Source: Dinoroseobacter sp049801095 (GTDB taxonomy: Bacteria > Pseudomonadota > Alphaproteobacteria > Rhodobacterales > Rhodobacteraceae). Taken from it: 64,000 nt of DNA. The translations under genes were made by a program, and so were the position numbers. Every line of letters begins with the position of its first letter. Position 1 is the stretch's first letter. The notes under the pieces were generated by a model that saw only the letters and a list, made by a program, of their open reading frames with translations, had not been told where the DNA came from and made no database searches. The stretch spans positions 733,867 through 797,866 of the forward strand of contig NZ_JBNAGH010000002.1 of assembly GCF_049801095.1 (NCBI RefSeq). Direction: 5' to 3'. Positions 9,150 to 17,289 of this stretch are shown here, piece after piece.

Positions 9150-9413
9150 ATGATCGACGACTACAAAGGCCATCAGAGCACCCTGACCGGCCCGGCAACC
9201 GCCGGGGAAGCCATCACGCCTGACAACTCCTCCAACCTGCCCTTCGCCACGCGCGCGATCTATGTCGGGCAGGCTGGCGACCTCTCGGTTGAACTGATCT
9301 CGGGCAGCATTGTGAAACTGACCAATGTCGTCCCCGGCACGATCTATCCGCTGCGCGTCAAGCGCGTGCGGTCTTCGGGCACCACGGCTGGCGGTTTGGT
9401 CGGCCTGCGTTAA
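9150..9413 (+). CDS. GTA-type spike base protein (Rcc01079 family)
   Basis: This 87-residue protein resembles the head-spike base protein of the Rhodobacter capsulatus gene transfer agent (GhsA/Rcc01079 family). The shared pattern is an N-terminal GH..LTGPA, then AITPDNSSNLPFATRAIYVG, a central VPGTIYPLRVKRV and the terminal SSGTTAGGLVGL. The family is known in Rhodobacterales outside the main GTA cluster. The start follows a TTGGAG element by eight bases. No second spike gene (GhsB-like) or other phage-type gene adjoins it: the neighbours are a cytochrome and a sulfur hydrolase. It could serve GTA heads in trans or be a remnant or repurposed copy. The call rests on remembered family resemblance. 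Confidence 0.75.
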   Translation: MIDDYKGHQSTLTGPATAGEAITPDNSSNLPFATRAIYVGQAGDLSVELISGSIVKLTNVVPGTIYPLRVKRVRSSGTTAGGLVGLR

Positions 9414-9447
9414 GGCGCGTTGCGCCTCTGGCTCTGGACGGAGCCCG

Positions 9448-9478
9448 CGACCACGGCTTTCCCACTGAGCCGTGGTCG
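9448..9478. terminator. Stem-loop between convergent genes
   Basis: An 11-base perfect inverted repeat (CGACCACGGCT and AGCCGTGGTCG) with a 9-base loop lies between the spike-base gene and the convergent hydrolase gene. There is no T-run on either side, so it is a terminator-like hairpin rather than a classical intrinsic terminator. Confidence 0.5.
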
Positions 9479-9488
9479 GCCCCGGATC

Positions 9489-10373
9489 TCAAAGCCCGGA
9501 CACCGGGACCTTGAGCATCGGGCGCCCGGAGGGATCCCGTGGGATCTCGCCCGCCCGCATATTCACCTGCAGCGAGGGCAAGAGCAGCGTCGGCACGGCC
9601 AGGGTCGCATCCCGCGCGGTGCGCAAGGCGACGAACTCGTCGCGCGACTGGCCCAGCCCCACATGAATATTGCGCCGTTTCTCCTCGGCCACCGTGGTTT
9701 CCCAGCGGATCTCCCGCCCCTCGGGACCGTAGTCGTGACACATGAAGAGCCGCATCTCTTCCGGGAGGGACAACACCCGCCAGATAGAATCGTAGAGTTG
9801 CCCGGCATCCCCCCCCGGGAAATCGGCGCGCGCGGATCCGCCATCAGGCATGAAGAGCGTGTCGCCCACAAAGGTCGCGTTGCCGATCACATGGGTCATG
9901 CAGGCAGGCGTATGCCCCGGCGTCGAGAGCGCGTGCCCGGTGATCTCTCCGATCTGGTAGGTGTCGCCATCCTGAAAGAGCCGGTCGAACTGGCTGCCAT
10001 CGCGCTGGAACTCCGTGCCCTCGTTGAAGACTTTGCCGAAAGTCTCCTGCACGGTCAGGATCTCCGCCCCGATTCCGATACGTCCGCCCAGACGCTGCTG
10101 GAGATAGGGCGCGGCGGACAGGTGATCCGCGTGCACATGGGTCTCAATGATCCAGTCGAGGGTGAGACCGGCCTTCTCGATAAAGGCGATCATCATGTCT
10201 GCATGGCCATGAGTGATCCGCCCGGCGGCGTAGTCGAGATCGAGCACGCTGTCGATTACCGCACAGACCCGCGTCGCAGGATCCGCAACCACATAGCTGA
10301 TCGTGTGGGTCGCCGGATCGAAAAAGGCGGTGACCTCGGGCTTGGCCTCAAGATTGACTTCGATATCGGGCAT
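9489..10373 (-). CDS. Metallo-beta-lactamase-fold hydrolase, probable persulfide dioxygenase type
   Basis: This 294-residue cytoplasmic MBL-fold enzyme shows the metal motif THVHADHLSAA (HxHxDH) near residue 115, the later ligands in GHTPACMTH near 170 and VGDTLFMPD near 190, and a final histidine in CHDYG. The family includes persulfide dioxygenases (ETHE1/PDO, Blh of the BigR system), which oxidise glutathione persulfide to sulfite. Two YeeE/YedE sulfur transporters follow upstream on the same strand with a 26-base gap, which strongly suggests sulfide or thiosulfate handling. No rhodanese domain is fused, unlike some Blh proteins, and no ArsR-type BigR gene is adjacent. Confidence 0.8.
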   Translation of the reverse strand: MPDIEVNLEAKPEVTAFFDPATHTISYVVADPATRVCAVIDSVLDLDYAAGRITHGHADMMIAFIEKAGLTLDWIIETHVHADHLSAAPYLQQRLGGRIGIGAEILTVQETFGKVFNEGTEFQRDGSQFDRLFQDGDTYQIGEITGHALSTPGHTPACMTHVIGNATFVGDTLFMPDGGSARADFPGGDAGQLYDSIWRVLSLPEEMRLFMCHDYGPEGREIRWETTVAEEKRRNIHVGLGQSRDEFVALRTARDATLAVPTLLLPSLQVNMRAGEIPRDPSGRPMLKVPVSGL

Positions 10374-10399
10374 CGTCGCTCCTCCTCCTGCCGGGCTGC

Positions 10400-10846
10400 C
10401 TAGCGCGCCTGGGGCTCAAGCGGTGCAGCGCGGCTGCCGCGATCAAGCAGTGTGCGGGTGATGAGGATCCCGAGGATCAACGCCGCGACAAACCAGATCA
10501 CTTCGATCCGCCCGGTTCCCAGTGCCGGGAGGGCCCCGCCCGGGCAGAACCCGGCGATGCCCCAGCCGATCCCGAAGATCGCAGCGCCGCCGAGCAGTCT
10601 TGCATCCAGCGCAGTGTTGGTCGGCACCTGAAAACTGGGCGCCAGCGCCGGGGCCGCGCGCCGCCAGGCCAGACGATAGCCCAGGGCCGTCAGTGTCAGC
10701 GCGCCGCCCATGACGAAGGCGAGGCTCGGGTCCCAGCTGCCGGCAATGTCGAAGAAGTTCAGGACCTTGGCCGGGTTCGCCATGCCCGAAAGCGCGATGC
10801 CAACTCCGAAGACGAGACCAATGAGGTAAAAACTGAACATCCGCAT
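10400..10846 (-). CDS. YeeE/YedE-family sulfur transporter half (PmpB-like)
   Basis: This 148-residue integral membrane protein has about four hydrophobic segments and the sulfur-transporter signature GFCPGGALPA, holding the cysteine thought to relay thiosulfate in YeeE/TsuA proteins. It is half the length of fused YeeE; the other half is the next gene upstream (three bases between them). The pair corresponds to PmpA/PmpB arrangements found with persulfide-oxidising hydrolases. The likely role is movement of a reduced sulfur species across the inner membrane. A GGAGG element sits before the ATG. Confidence 0.82.
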   Translation of the reverse strand: MRMFSFYLIGLVFGVGIALSGMANPAKVLNFFDIAGSWDPSLAFVMGGALTLTALGYRLAWRRAAPALAPSFQVPTNTALDARLLGGAAIFGIGWGIAGFCPGGALPALGTGRIEVIWFVAALILGILITRTLLDRGSRAAPLEPQAR

Positions 10847-10849
10847 GGC

Positions 10850-11281
10850 CTATCCTCCAATCCCGTGACGGATCACAAACACCGTGGCGCCGCAGGTGGC
10901 CATGAAGACCAGCGTTGCGACGATCGAACGGCGCGAAAGGCGCGCCATCCCGCAGACGCCATGGCCGGAGGTGCAGCCCGAACCCAGAGTGACCCCGATG
11001 CCAACGAGAACACCGCCGACGAGTAACGCAGGCAGGCTCACCGGAACCTGGACCTCAGGCAGGGCGCCGCTGATCAGCCAGACGAGGATGGGGCCTGACA
11101 CCATGCCTGCGAGCAGGGCCAGGCGCCAGGTCCGATCCCCGGGCGACGCGGGCAAGAGTGCTCCGGCAAGAATGCCTGTGGCGCCAAAGATGCGACCATG
11201 AAGCGCCATGAGCGCCACGGCGGCCAAGCCGATCAGGCTGCCGCCCAAGAGCGACATCCCGGGGGTGAAAGCGGTTTCCAT
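10850..11281 (-). CDS. YeeE/YedE-family sulfur transporter half (PmpA-like)
   Basis: This 143-residue membrane protein carries the paired-cysteine signature GSGCTSGHGVCGMARLS near residue 105, matching the N-terminal half of YeeE/YedE transporters. It is the first gene of a three-gene sulfur operon, followed by the second transporter half and the metallo-beta-lactamase hydrolase. The ATG at 11281 is chosen over a TTG at 11296 because the GGAGG motif lies immediately before it and inside the longer frame. Transport of thiosulfate or a related ion is inferred from the family. Confidence 0.82.
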   Translation of the reverse strand: METAFTPGMSLLGGSLIGLAAVALMALHGRIFGATGILAGALLPASPGDRTWRLALLAGMVSGPILVWLISGALPEVQVPVSLPALLVGGVLVGIGVTLGSGCTSGHGVCGMARLSRRSIVATLVFMATCGATVFVIRHGIGG

Positions 11282-11336
11282 CCGATCCTCCTGCAACCGA
11301 TCCTTCGGGCAGGTTAGCCCGATCGGATCAGAAATA

Positions 11337-11354
11337 CATTCAAGAACCGGAATG
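11337..11354. promoter_or_regulatory. Short inverted repeat upstream of the sulfur operon
   Basis: CATTC and GAATG form a 5-base inverted repeat around an 8-base spacer, 56 bases upstream of the PmpA-like start. It could be an operator for a redox or sulfur regulator, but the arms are short and similar repeats occur by chance. Confidence 0.25.
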
Positions 11355-11411
11355 GATCTGTGACCAAGTCACCGAATGGCTGCCGCGCATTGCAGCGCGG
11401 CAGGTCGTGCG

Positions 11412-12059
11412 TCAGCGCCGGCGGCGGCGTGACACCATCAGCAGAGCACCGAGCCCGGCCCCAAGAAGCGGGATGGAGGCAGGCAGGGGAATGGGCGCCA
11501 CAGGCTGGGCGAAAAACGCCATGTCAAACCCGTCACCCACCGGGCCTGGCAGGTTGACGACCTGCGTCACCGGGCTCGCGAATTCGTAGAGCACCCATGT
11601 CGCGGCGTTCGCGGTCGTGATCGAGTAGCCCGTGCCAATGGGGAGCAGGACACCCTGCGCATCCTCGGCCGCAAAGCCCAGATCGAGACGGACCCCGTTC
11701 AACACATTGCCGTTGTCATTCTCGACGACGAAGAGGATCTCGCTGATCGCCGTATCGAAGGTGATCGAGAACCCGTGCACATGCACATGCTCATAGTTTT
11801 GTGCAGTCACCATGCCAAAGCCGGAAAAGCTCTGCGTCCCGGTCACATCGCTCAGAGGCGAGAACGCATTGACCGTCCAGCCCACCGTGTCTCCCGGCGC
11901 AAAGCCGGACTCGCCCGTATAGGTCGCGACATCGGCAGCGATCGCGGTTTCGGTCTGAATGTCGAAGGTCAGATCGGCAATCGCAAGCGAGCCGATCGAA
12001 CTGGCCTGCGCGCCCGTGGCTAACGCCAGAGACGCGGCGAAAATCGAGTATTTCAGCAT
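11412..12059 (-). CDS. VPLPA-CTERM surface protein
   Basis: This 215-residue secreted protein has a Sec signal peptide (about residues 1-19, ending GAQA) and a C-terminal sorting signal, IPLPASIPLLGAGLGALLM, followed by five arginines after a serine. That layout of short motif, transmembrane helix and basic tail is the VPLPA-CTERM variant of PEP-CTERM, processed by a membrane exosortase. The middle part is beta-rich and of unrecognised function. The family is linked to exopolysaccharide-producing bacteria. No exosortase gene is in the window. It stands alone: the next genes on either side are more than 100 bases away. Confidence 0.8.
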   Translation of the reverse strand: MLKYSIFAASLALATGAQASSIGSLAIADLTFDIQTETAIAADVATYTGESGFAPGDTVGWTVNAFSPLSDVTGTQSFSGFGMVTAQNYEHVHVHGFSITFDTAISEILFVVENDNGNVLNGVRLDLGFAAEDAQGVLLPIGTGYSITTANAATWVLYEFASPVTQVVNLPGPVGDGFDMAFFAQPVAPIPLPASIPLLGAGLGALLMVSRRRRR

Positions 12060-12215
12060 AAAGCACCTTTGTCCAAATCGTGACGAACTGGAAAAAGGTT
12101 AACACGGAAGGGGGCAAATCGCCAAAAACCCGCCTGTCTGCAATCGGATTCCGGAAACAAACCCGGCGGGCTGACGAGATTGCCAGCCGCCGGTTTGCCC
12201 GCGGGGCGCGCGGCG

Positions 12216-13823
12216 TCAGGTGCCTTTGCGCATATCCTTCGGTGCAAAACTGCTCGCATCCGCGCGGCGCCAGCGGCGCAGATAGCCAAACTCGTCGGCC
12301 TCTTCCTCCACGAGGAACCCTTCGGGCAGGTAGGGATAGACCTCATCGCCGGTCATCATGCCCCGGTCGGTTTCGCGGACAATCAGGTGATAAGGCAGGA
12401 AGTCCCGCGGATGTTCGAGCCCCGCGGCCCCGGTCATCTCGGCCAGGGACTTCAGCGTGTTGCGATGGAAGGTCGCCACCCGCACGGATTTGCTATCCAC
12501 ATTGAGCGCATGGGCCCTTAGGGGGTCCTGGGTCGCCACGCCCACCGGGCATTGGTTCGTATGGCAGGCCTGCGCCTGAATACAGCCGATGGCGAACATG
12601 AAGCCCCGGGCGGAGTTCGCCCAATCGGCCCCGAGCGCCAAGACCTTGGCCAGATCGAAGGCGGTGACGATCTTGCCCGAGGCGCCAATCTTGATCTGGT
12701 CGCGCAGACCGGCGCCCCGCAGGGTGTTGTGGGCAAAGGTCAGCCCCTCCACCAGCGGCATCCCCATATGGTCGGCAAATTCCAGCGGTGCCGCGCCGGT
12801 CCCGCCTTCCTTGCCGTCGATTACGATGAAATCCGGGACGATCCCGGTTTCCAGCATGGCTTTGACGATACACATGAATTCGCGCCGGTGGCCGATGCAC
12901 ATCTTGAACCCAACAGGCTTGCCGCCCGAAAGCTCTCGCAACTGACCAAGGAAGTTCATCATTTCCAGCGGCGTGGAGAAGGCCCCATGGGCGGCCGGTG
13001 AGACGCAATCGCGCCCCATGGGCACGCCGCGCGCCTCGGCAATCTCCGGCGTGATCTTGGAGGCCGGCAGCACCCCGCCATGACCCGGCTTCGCCCCTTG
13101 TGACAGCTTCACTTCGATCATCTTGATCTGCGGGTTCTTGGCTGTCTCCTTGAACTTCTCAGGGTCGAACACGCCATCATGGGTGCGGCAGCCGAAATAG
13201 CCCGAGCCCACCTGATAGATCAGATCGCCGCCACCATTGCGGTGATGCACGCTGACGCCGCCTTCGCCCGTGTCATGGGCAAAGCCCCCCTCTTTCGCGC
13301 CGGTATTCAGCGCCCGGATCGCATTGCCCGACAGCGCGCCAAAGCTCATGGCGGAGATATTGTAGATCGACGCGTCATAGGGCTGCGCGCAGTCCGGCCC
13401 GCCAATCCGCACCCGGAAATCCGGGTTCTCGATATGCACGGGGCGCACGGAATGCGTCAGCCACTGGTACCCGGAATCGTAAACCCGCATCCGCGTGCCG
13501 AAGGGGCGTTTATCCTCCACCCCCTTGGCGCGCTGATAGATGATCGAGCGGGTGTCGCGCGAAAACGGCTCCTCATCCTGATCGCTCTCGATCAGGTATT
13601 GCCGGATCTCGGGACGGATCCCCTCGAACAGGAAGCGCATATGCCCGATCACCGGGTAATTGCGCAGGATCGAGTGCCGTTTCTGGAGCAGGTCATAGAG
13701 CCCCAGCGCCGACAGGGCCCCGAAAATCCCAAGCGGGATCAGGAACCAGATACTCCATGCCAAGGCGATGAGCGACGCAACCGTCGCCCAGGCCACTATG
13801 AAAAAGATCGCGTAACGGCTCAT
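12216..13823 (-). CDS. Membrane-anchored FMN-binding glutamate synthase-like protein
   Basis: This 535-residue protein begins with two hydrophobic helices (about residues 1-45), followed by a glutamate-synthase central/FMN domain. The iron-sulfur motif CIQAQACHTNQC (C-x5-C-x4-C) near residue 415 matches the 3Fe-4S ligands of GltB, and DGKEGGTGAAP is the phosphate/FMN loop. It lacks the glutamine amidotransferase domain of full GltB, so it belongs to the stand-alone family whose substrate is not settled. GGGAGG six bases before the ATG at 13823 supports this start over a longer frame. It shares the strand with pgm, 96 bases away. Confidence 0.85.
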   Translation of the reverse strand: MSRYAIFFIVAWATVASLIALAWSIWFLIPLGIFGALSALGLYDLLQKRHSILRNYPVIGHMRFLFEGIRPEIRQYLIESDQDEEPFSRDTRSIIYQRAKGVEDKRPFGTRMRVYDSGYQWLTHSVRPVHIENPDFRVRIGGPDCAQPYDASIYNISAMSFGALSGNAIRALNTGAKEGGFAHDTGEGGVSVHHRNGGGDLIYQVGSGYFGCRTHDGVFDPEKFKETAKNPQIKMIEVKLSQGAKPGHGGVLPASKITPEIAEARGVPMGRDCVSPAAHGAFSTPLEMMNFLGQLRELSGGKPVGFKMCIGHRREFMCIVKAMLETGIVPDFIVIDGKEGGTGAAPLEFADHMGMPLVEGLTFAHNTLRGAGLRDQIKIGASGKIVTAFDLAKVLALGADWANSARGFMFAIGCIQAQACHTNQCPVGVATQDPLRAHALNVDSKSVRVATFHRNTLKSLAEMTGAAGLEHPRDFLPYHLIVRETDRGMMTGDEVYPYLPEGFLVEEEADEFGYLRRWRRADASSFAPKDMRKGT

Positions 13824-13919
13824 GCGGGGCCTCCCAATTTCGGCAGCATGCGCCACCGTCCCTTGAGAAACCCTAAACCCCGAAAGACCTTTCTGTGAAC
13901 CGCCTGAAACGGGTTTCGA

Positions 13920-15551
13920 TCAGGTAATCACGTCCGGGGCGTCGCGGCCCGTGCGGCTGGCGATTCCGGCCAGCGTGTCGGCGGCTGAGATGATATCGGC
14001 CAGCGCCTCCTGCGGATCGCGGTCGAGCCCGTCGGGACCGGCCACATAGGCCTCGAGATAGACGCGCAGGGTGGCGCCGACCGTCCCAGTCCCCGAAAGA
14101 CGGATCACGATGCGCGAGCCGCTCTCGAACCCGATGCGCAGGCCCTGCCCGGCACTGTGGGAGTTGTCCACCGGATCGTCATAGCTGAACTCATCGGCAA
14201 AGCTGATGGTCTGACCCGCGACCTCGGTCCCCGGCAGGTCCGCCAGACGGCTGCGCAGATCATCCATCAGCCCGTTCGCGGCCCCGGCATCCACGGCCTC
14301 GTAATCGTGGCGGGAATAATAGTTCCGGCCATAGCGCGCCCAGTGATCCGCCATCAGGTCGGCGACGGAACTGCGCGTCTCGGCCAGGATGTTCAGCCAG
14401 AAGAGCACGGCCCAGAGCCCATCTTTCTCGCGCACATGGTCCGAGCCGGTCCCGGCGCTTTCCTCGCCGCAGAGCGTCGCGCGCCCGGCATCGAGCAGAT
14501 TGCCAAAGAATTTCCAGCCCGTGGGCGTCTCGTAGCAATCGATGCCCAGAGCCTCGGCCACCCGGTCCAGCGCCTTGGAGGTCGGCATGGAGCGGGCCAC
14601 CCCGGCGAGCCCGCCCGCATAGGCGGGCACTTTGGTCGCGTTGGCCGCCAGCGCGGCCAGACTGTCGGAGGGTGTCACATAGATGCCGCGCCCCATGATC
14701 ATGTTGCGGTCGCCATCCCCGTCGGAAGCCGCACCGAAATCAGGGGCATCCTCGCCCATCATCGTCTCGACCAACTCCTTGGCCCAGATCGGGTTGGGGT
14801 CCGGGTGGCCGCCGCCGAAATCGGGGCTGGGCACACCGTTCACCACACTGCCCTTGGGCGCGCCGAGCGTGTCCTCGAGGATCGCCGTCGCATAGGGCCC
14901 GGTGATCGCGTGCATCGCATCGAAATGGATCCGGAACCCGCTGGCAAAGAGCGCGCGGAGCCCCTCGAAATCGAAAATCTCGGCCATGAGTTCGGCGTAG
15001 TCCGCGACCGGATCGACCACCTCAACCACCATCTCGCCCATGGCGGTCTCGCCCAGCGCGGAGAGGTCCACATCCTGCGCATCGAGGATCGCGTATTCGG
15101 TCAGGGTCTTGGTGGCGGCAAAGATCTTGTCGGTCACCTCTTCGGTCGCGGGACCGCCATTGGGACCGTTATATTTCACGCCGAAATCGCCCTTGGGACC
15201 GCCGGGATTGTGGCTGGCCGAGAGGATGATCCCGCCATCTGTGCCGCGCTTGCGGATCAGGTTGGAGGCCGCCGGGGTCGACAAGAGCGCCCCCTGCCCG
15301 ACGATCACCCGGGCCGCGCCGCTGGCGGCGGCCATGCGCAACACGACCTGCGCGGCTTCGGCATTGAAATACCGGCCATCCCCGCCAAGCACGAGCGTCT
15401 TGCCCGCAACCCCGCCAATGCCATTCCAGATGGCCTGGATGTAATTCTCCAGAAAATGCGGTTCCTGAAAGGTGGGTGTGGTCTTGCGCAGGCCAGAGGT
15501 CCCGGGCTTTTGACCATCAATGGGCTGCGTCTGGACCGTATGGATGGACAT
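13920..15551 (-). CDS. pgm: Phosphoglucomutase, alpha-D-glucose-specific
   Basis: This 543-residue enzyme interconverts glucose 1-phosphate and glucose 6-phosphate in the cytoplasm, linking central carbon metabolism to polysaccharide synthesis. The phospho-serine loop LSASHNPGG near residue 110, the metal loop DGDGDRNMI near 280 and the sugar-binding CGEESAGTGSDH near 360 are clear. The length matches the Pgm family. The start at 15551 follows an AGGAG element; the frame continues upstream to 15689 without such support. No metabolic neighbour explains its position, apart from the glycan-linked surface protein further along. Confidence 0.94.
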   Translation of the reverse strand: MSIHTVQTQPIDGQKPGTSGLRKTTPTFQEPHFLENYIQAIWNGIGGVAGKTLVLGGDGRYFNAEAAQVVLRMAAASGAARVIVGQGALLSTPAASNLIRKRGTDGGIILSASHNPGGPKGDFGVKYNGPNGGPATEEVTDKIFAATKTLTEYAILDAQDVDLSALGETAMGEMVVEVVDPVADYAELMAEIFDFEGLRALFASGFRIHFDAMHAITGPYATAILEDTLGAPKGSVVNGVPSPDFGGGHPDPNPIWAKELVETMMGEDAPDFGAASDGDGDRNMIMGRGIYVTPSDSLAALAANATKVPAYAGGLAGVARSMPTSKALDRVAEALGIDCYETPTGWKFFGNLLDAGRATLCGEESAGTGSDHVREKDGLWAVLFWLNILAETRSSVADLMADHWARYGRNYYSRHDYEAVDAGAANGLMDDLRSRLADLPGTEVAGQTISFADEFSYDDPVDNSHSAGQGLRIGFESGSRIVIRLSGTGTVGATLRVYLEAYVAGPDGLDRDPQEALADIISAADTLAGIASRTGRDAPDVIT

Positions 15552-15706
15552 GGCGCGCTCCTGATCTGTTGAAAGGCTTGCCCCGTTGTTTCGGATGCAG
15601 CCGCGCGCCGCAAGGGGCTTGACCGGGGTCAACCGCGCCTGTGGCCTTGGAGAAACGGCTATCTGCGGCATCTCGCCGGTTTCCGACAAAAAGAGTCAAA
15701 AAAGGC

Positions 15707-15756
15707 TTGATGCGGACGCCCAGACTGGTATCTGATCAAATCTATCGGGAATAGAT
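15707..15756 (+). promoter_or_regulatory. Promoter with palindromic operator before the iron-binding protein gene
   Basis: TTGATG (15707-15712) and TATCTG (15729-15734) are 16 bases apart and could be -35 and -10 elements. Just downstream, at 15740-15756, lies the palindrome ATCTATCGGGAATAGAT, two 6-base arms around CGGGA, over the expected transcription start. An iron-responsive repressor would be well placed here. The elements are visible; the identity of the regulator is not. Confidence 0.45.
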
Positions 15757-15774
15757 AGTCCATCAGGAGACACC

Positions 15775-16803
15775 ATGCCGACGACATTTACCCTGTCCGT
15801 GAGCGCGATGACCGCGGCAGCGACCCTTCTTGGCTCCGCCGCTTATGCAGCTGGCGAGCTGAACCTGTATTCTTCGCGTCATTACGACACCGACGAGCGC
15901 CTCTACTCCGATTTCGAGGAGATGACCGGCATCACCATCAATCGCATCGAAGGCAAGGCCGACGAGCTGATCGCGCGGATGGAAGCCGAGGGTGTGAACT
16001 CCCCCGCCGATATCCTGCTGACGGTCGACACCTCGCGTCTCGAGCGTGCGAAGGCAGCTGGCGTTCTGCAATCCGTGGACAGCGCCGTGCTTGAGGCCCG
16101 CATCCCCGGCTATCTGCAGGATGACGACAACCAGTGGTTCGGCTTCTCCCAGCGCGCGCGGATCATCTTCTATGACAAGGCCGACGTGGCCGAGCCGCCG
16201 ATGTCCTATGTCGCCCTGGCCGATCCGAAATACAAAGGTCAGGTCTGCCACCGCTCCTCGACCAATGTGTATTCGCAGACCCTGCTGTCGGCGATCATCG
16301 AGAACCATGGCGAAGAAGCCGCCAAGGACTGGGCCGCGGGTTTTGTCGAGAACTTCGCGCGTGAGCCCCAGGGCGGTGACACCGACCAGCTGCGCGGTCT
16401 GGTGTCCGGCGAGTGCGATATCTCGATCTCGAACACCTATTACTTCGCCCGTGCCCTGCGCAAAGACGTGAGCGGCCTTGGCGATGACGACATGGGCAAT
16501 ATCGGCTGGATCTTCCCGTCCCAGGATGCCGAAGGCGCGCATATGAACCTCTCGGGCGGCGGCATCGCAGCCAACGCGCCGAACCTTGAGAACGCTGTGA
16601 AGTTCATGGAGTACCTCGCCTCCGATCAGGCGCAGCAGTATTTCTCTGCAGGCAATGACGAATACCCGGCCGTTCCGGGTGTGGGGCTGAGCGCCTCCGT
16701 CGCAGCCCTCGGCATGTTCAAGCCCGACGATGTGGACCTCTCCGCTGTGGCCAAGAACGTGCCTGTGGCGCAGAAGATCTTCAACGAAGCTGGCTGGAAA
16801 TAA
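15775..16803 (+). CDS. Iron(III) ABC transporter substrate-binding protein
   Basis: This 342-residue periplasmic binding protein of the FutA/IdiA/FbpA type has a signal peptide (about residues 1-25, ending AAYAAG). The mature start ELNLYSSRHYDTDERLY contains the tyrosine-rich N-terminal motif, and ISNTYYFARAL near residue 220 holds the paired tyrosines that bind ferric ion. The length fits the family. The gene is transcribed alone with a strong terminator after it. The matching permease lies 480 bases beyond its stop on the opposite strand, and no ATPase gene is adjacent. AGGAG before the ATG supports the start. Confidence 0.88.
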   Translation: MPTTFTLSVSAMTAAATLLGSAAYAAGELNLYSSRHYDTDERLYSDFEEMTGITINRIEGKADELIARMEAEGVNSPADILLTVDTSRLERAKAAGVLQSVDSAVLEARIPGYLQDDDNQWFGFSQRARIIFYDKADVAEPPMSYVALADPKYKGQVCHRSSTNVYSQTLLSAIIENHGEEAAKDWAAGFVENFAREPQGGDTDQLRGLVSGECDISISNTYYFARALRKDVSGLGDDDMGNIGWIFPSQDAEGAHMNLSGGGIAANAPNLENAVKFMEYLASDQAQQYFSAGNDEYPAVPGVGLSASVAALGMFKPDDVDLSAVAKNVPVAQKIFNEAGWK

Positions 16804-16826
16804 GGTCCCGGCCACTCACGACCTAC

Positions 16827-16856
16827 AAAGGGGCGCCATTTTGCGCCCCTTTTTTT
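16827..16856 (+). terminator. Intrinsic terminator after the iron-binding protein gene
   Basis: AAAGGGGCGC and GCGCCCCTTT pair over 10 bases with a 6-base loop, and the T-run continues to 16856. It starts 24 bases after the stop codon and is a strong classical terminator. Confidence 0.9.
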
Positions 16857-16875
16857 GTGATCAGGAGGAGTTGGA

Positions 16876-17289
16876 ATGCATCGATACGTCTTGGCCTGTG
16901 GTCTCGCCCTGACCCTGCCCGCCACCGCCGCTTGGGCGGAGTTCGACCTCGCCCTCGGCGAGATCGGCAAGCGGGAGTATTACTGCACCGCCCAGATGAC
17001 CCTGACCAATACCGGCCCCGATCCGGTGATGGAGGTGAGCGGGCATTTCTACCTCTATGTGGGTGCCGAGCGCGTGGGGCGCAGCAAGGGAACCTGGTTC
17101 ATGAATATCGCGCCCGGGGCCAGCGCCACGGCCGTGTTCGAGACGCCGAACGCGCCGTGCGAGGCCGTGGATCGCTATGAGTTTGTGGTCGGGGCCTGTC
17201 GGCTCGATGGACCCGGATTCGATCCGGTCTCCGCCTGCAGCGCGCAGATCAAAGGGCAAGGCCCGATCACGATCGCACCGGGCTCCTAG
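16876..17289 (+). CDS. Secreted hypothetical protein
   Basis: I do not recognise this 137-residue protein. It has a signal peptide (about residues 1-21, ending AWA) and a small beta-rich mature domain with four cysteines (C near 36, 95, 110 and 122), which could form two disulfides in the periplasm. The phrase MTLTNTGPDPVMEVSGHFYLY resembles an immunoglobulin-like beta sandwich. AGGAGGAG stands before the ATG. It begins 73 bases after the iron-binding protein gene, beyond its terminator, and overlaps the convergent iron permease stop by four bases. A link to iron uptake is suggested only by position. Confidence 0.6.
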   Translation: MHRYVLACGLALTLPATAAWAEFDLALGEIGKREYYCTAQMTLTNTGPDPVMEVSGHFYLYVGAERVGRSKGTWFMNIAPGASATAVFETPNAPCEAVDRYEFVVGACRLDGPGFDPVSACSAQIKGQGPITIAPGS

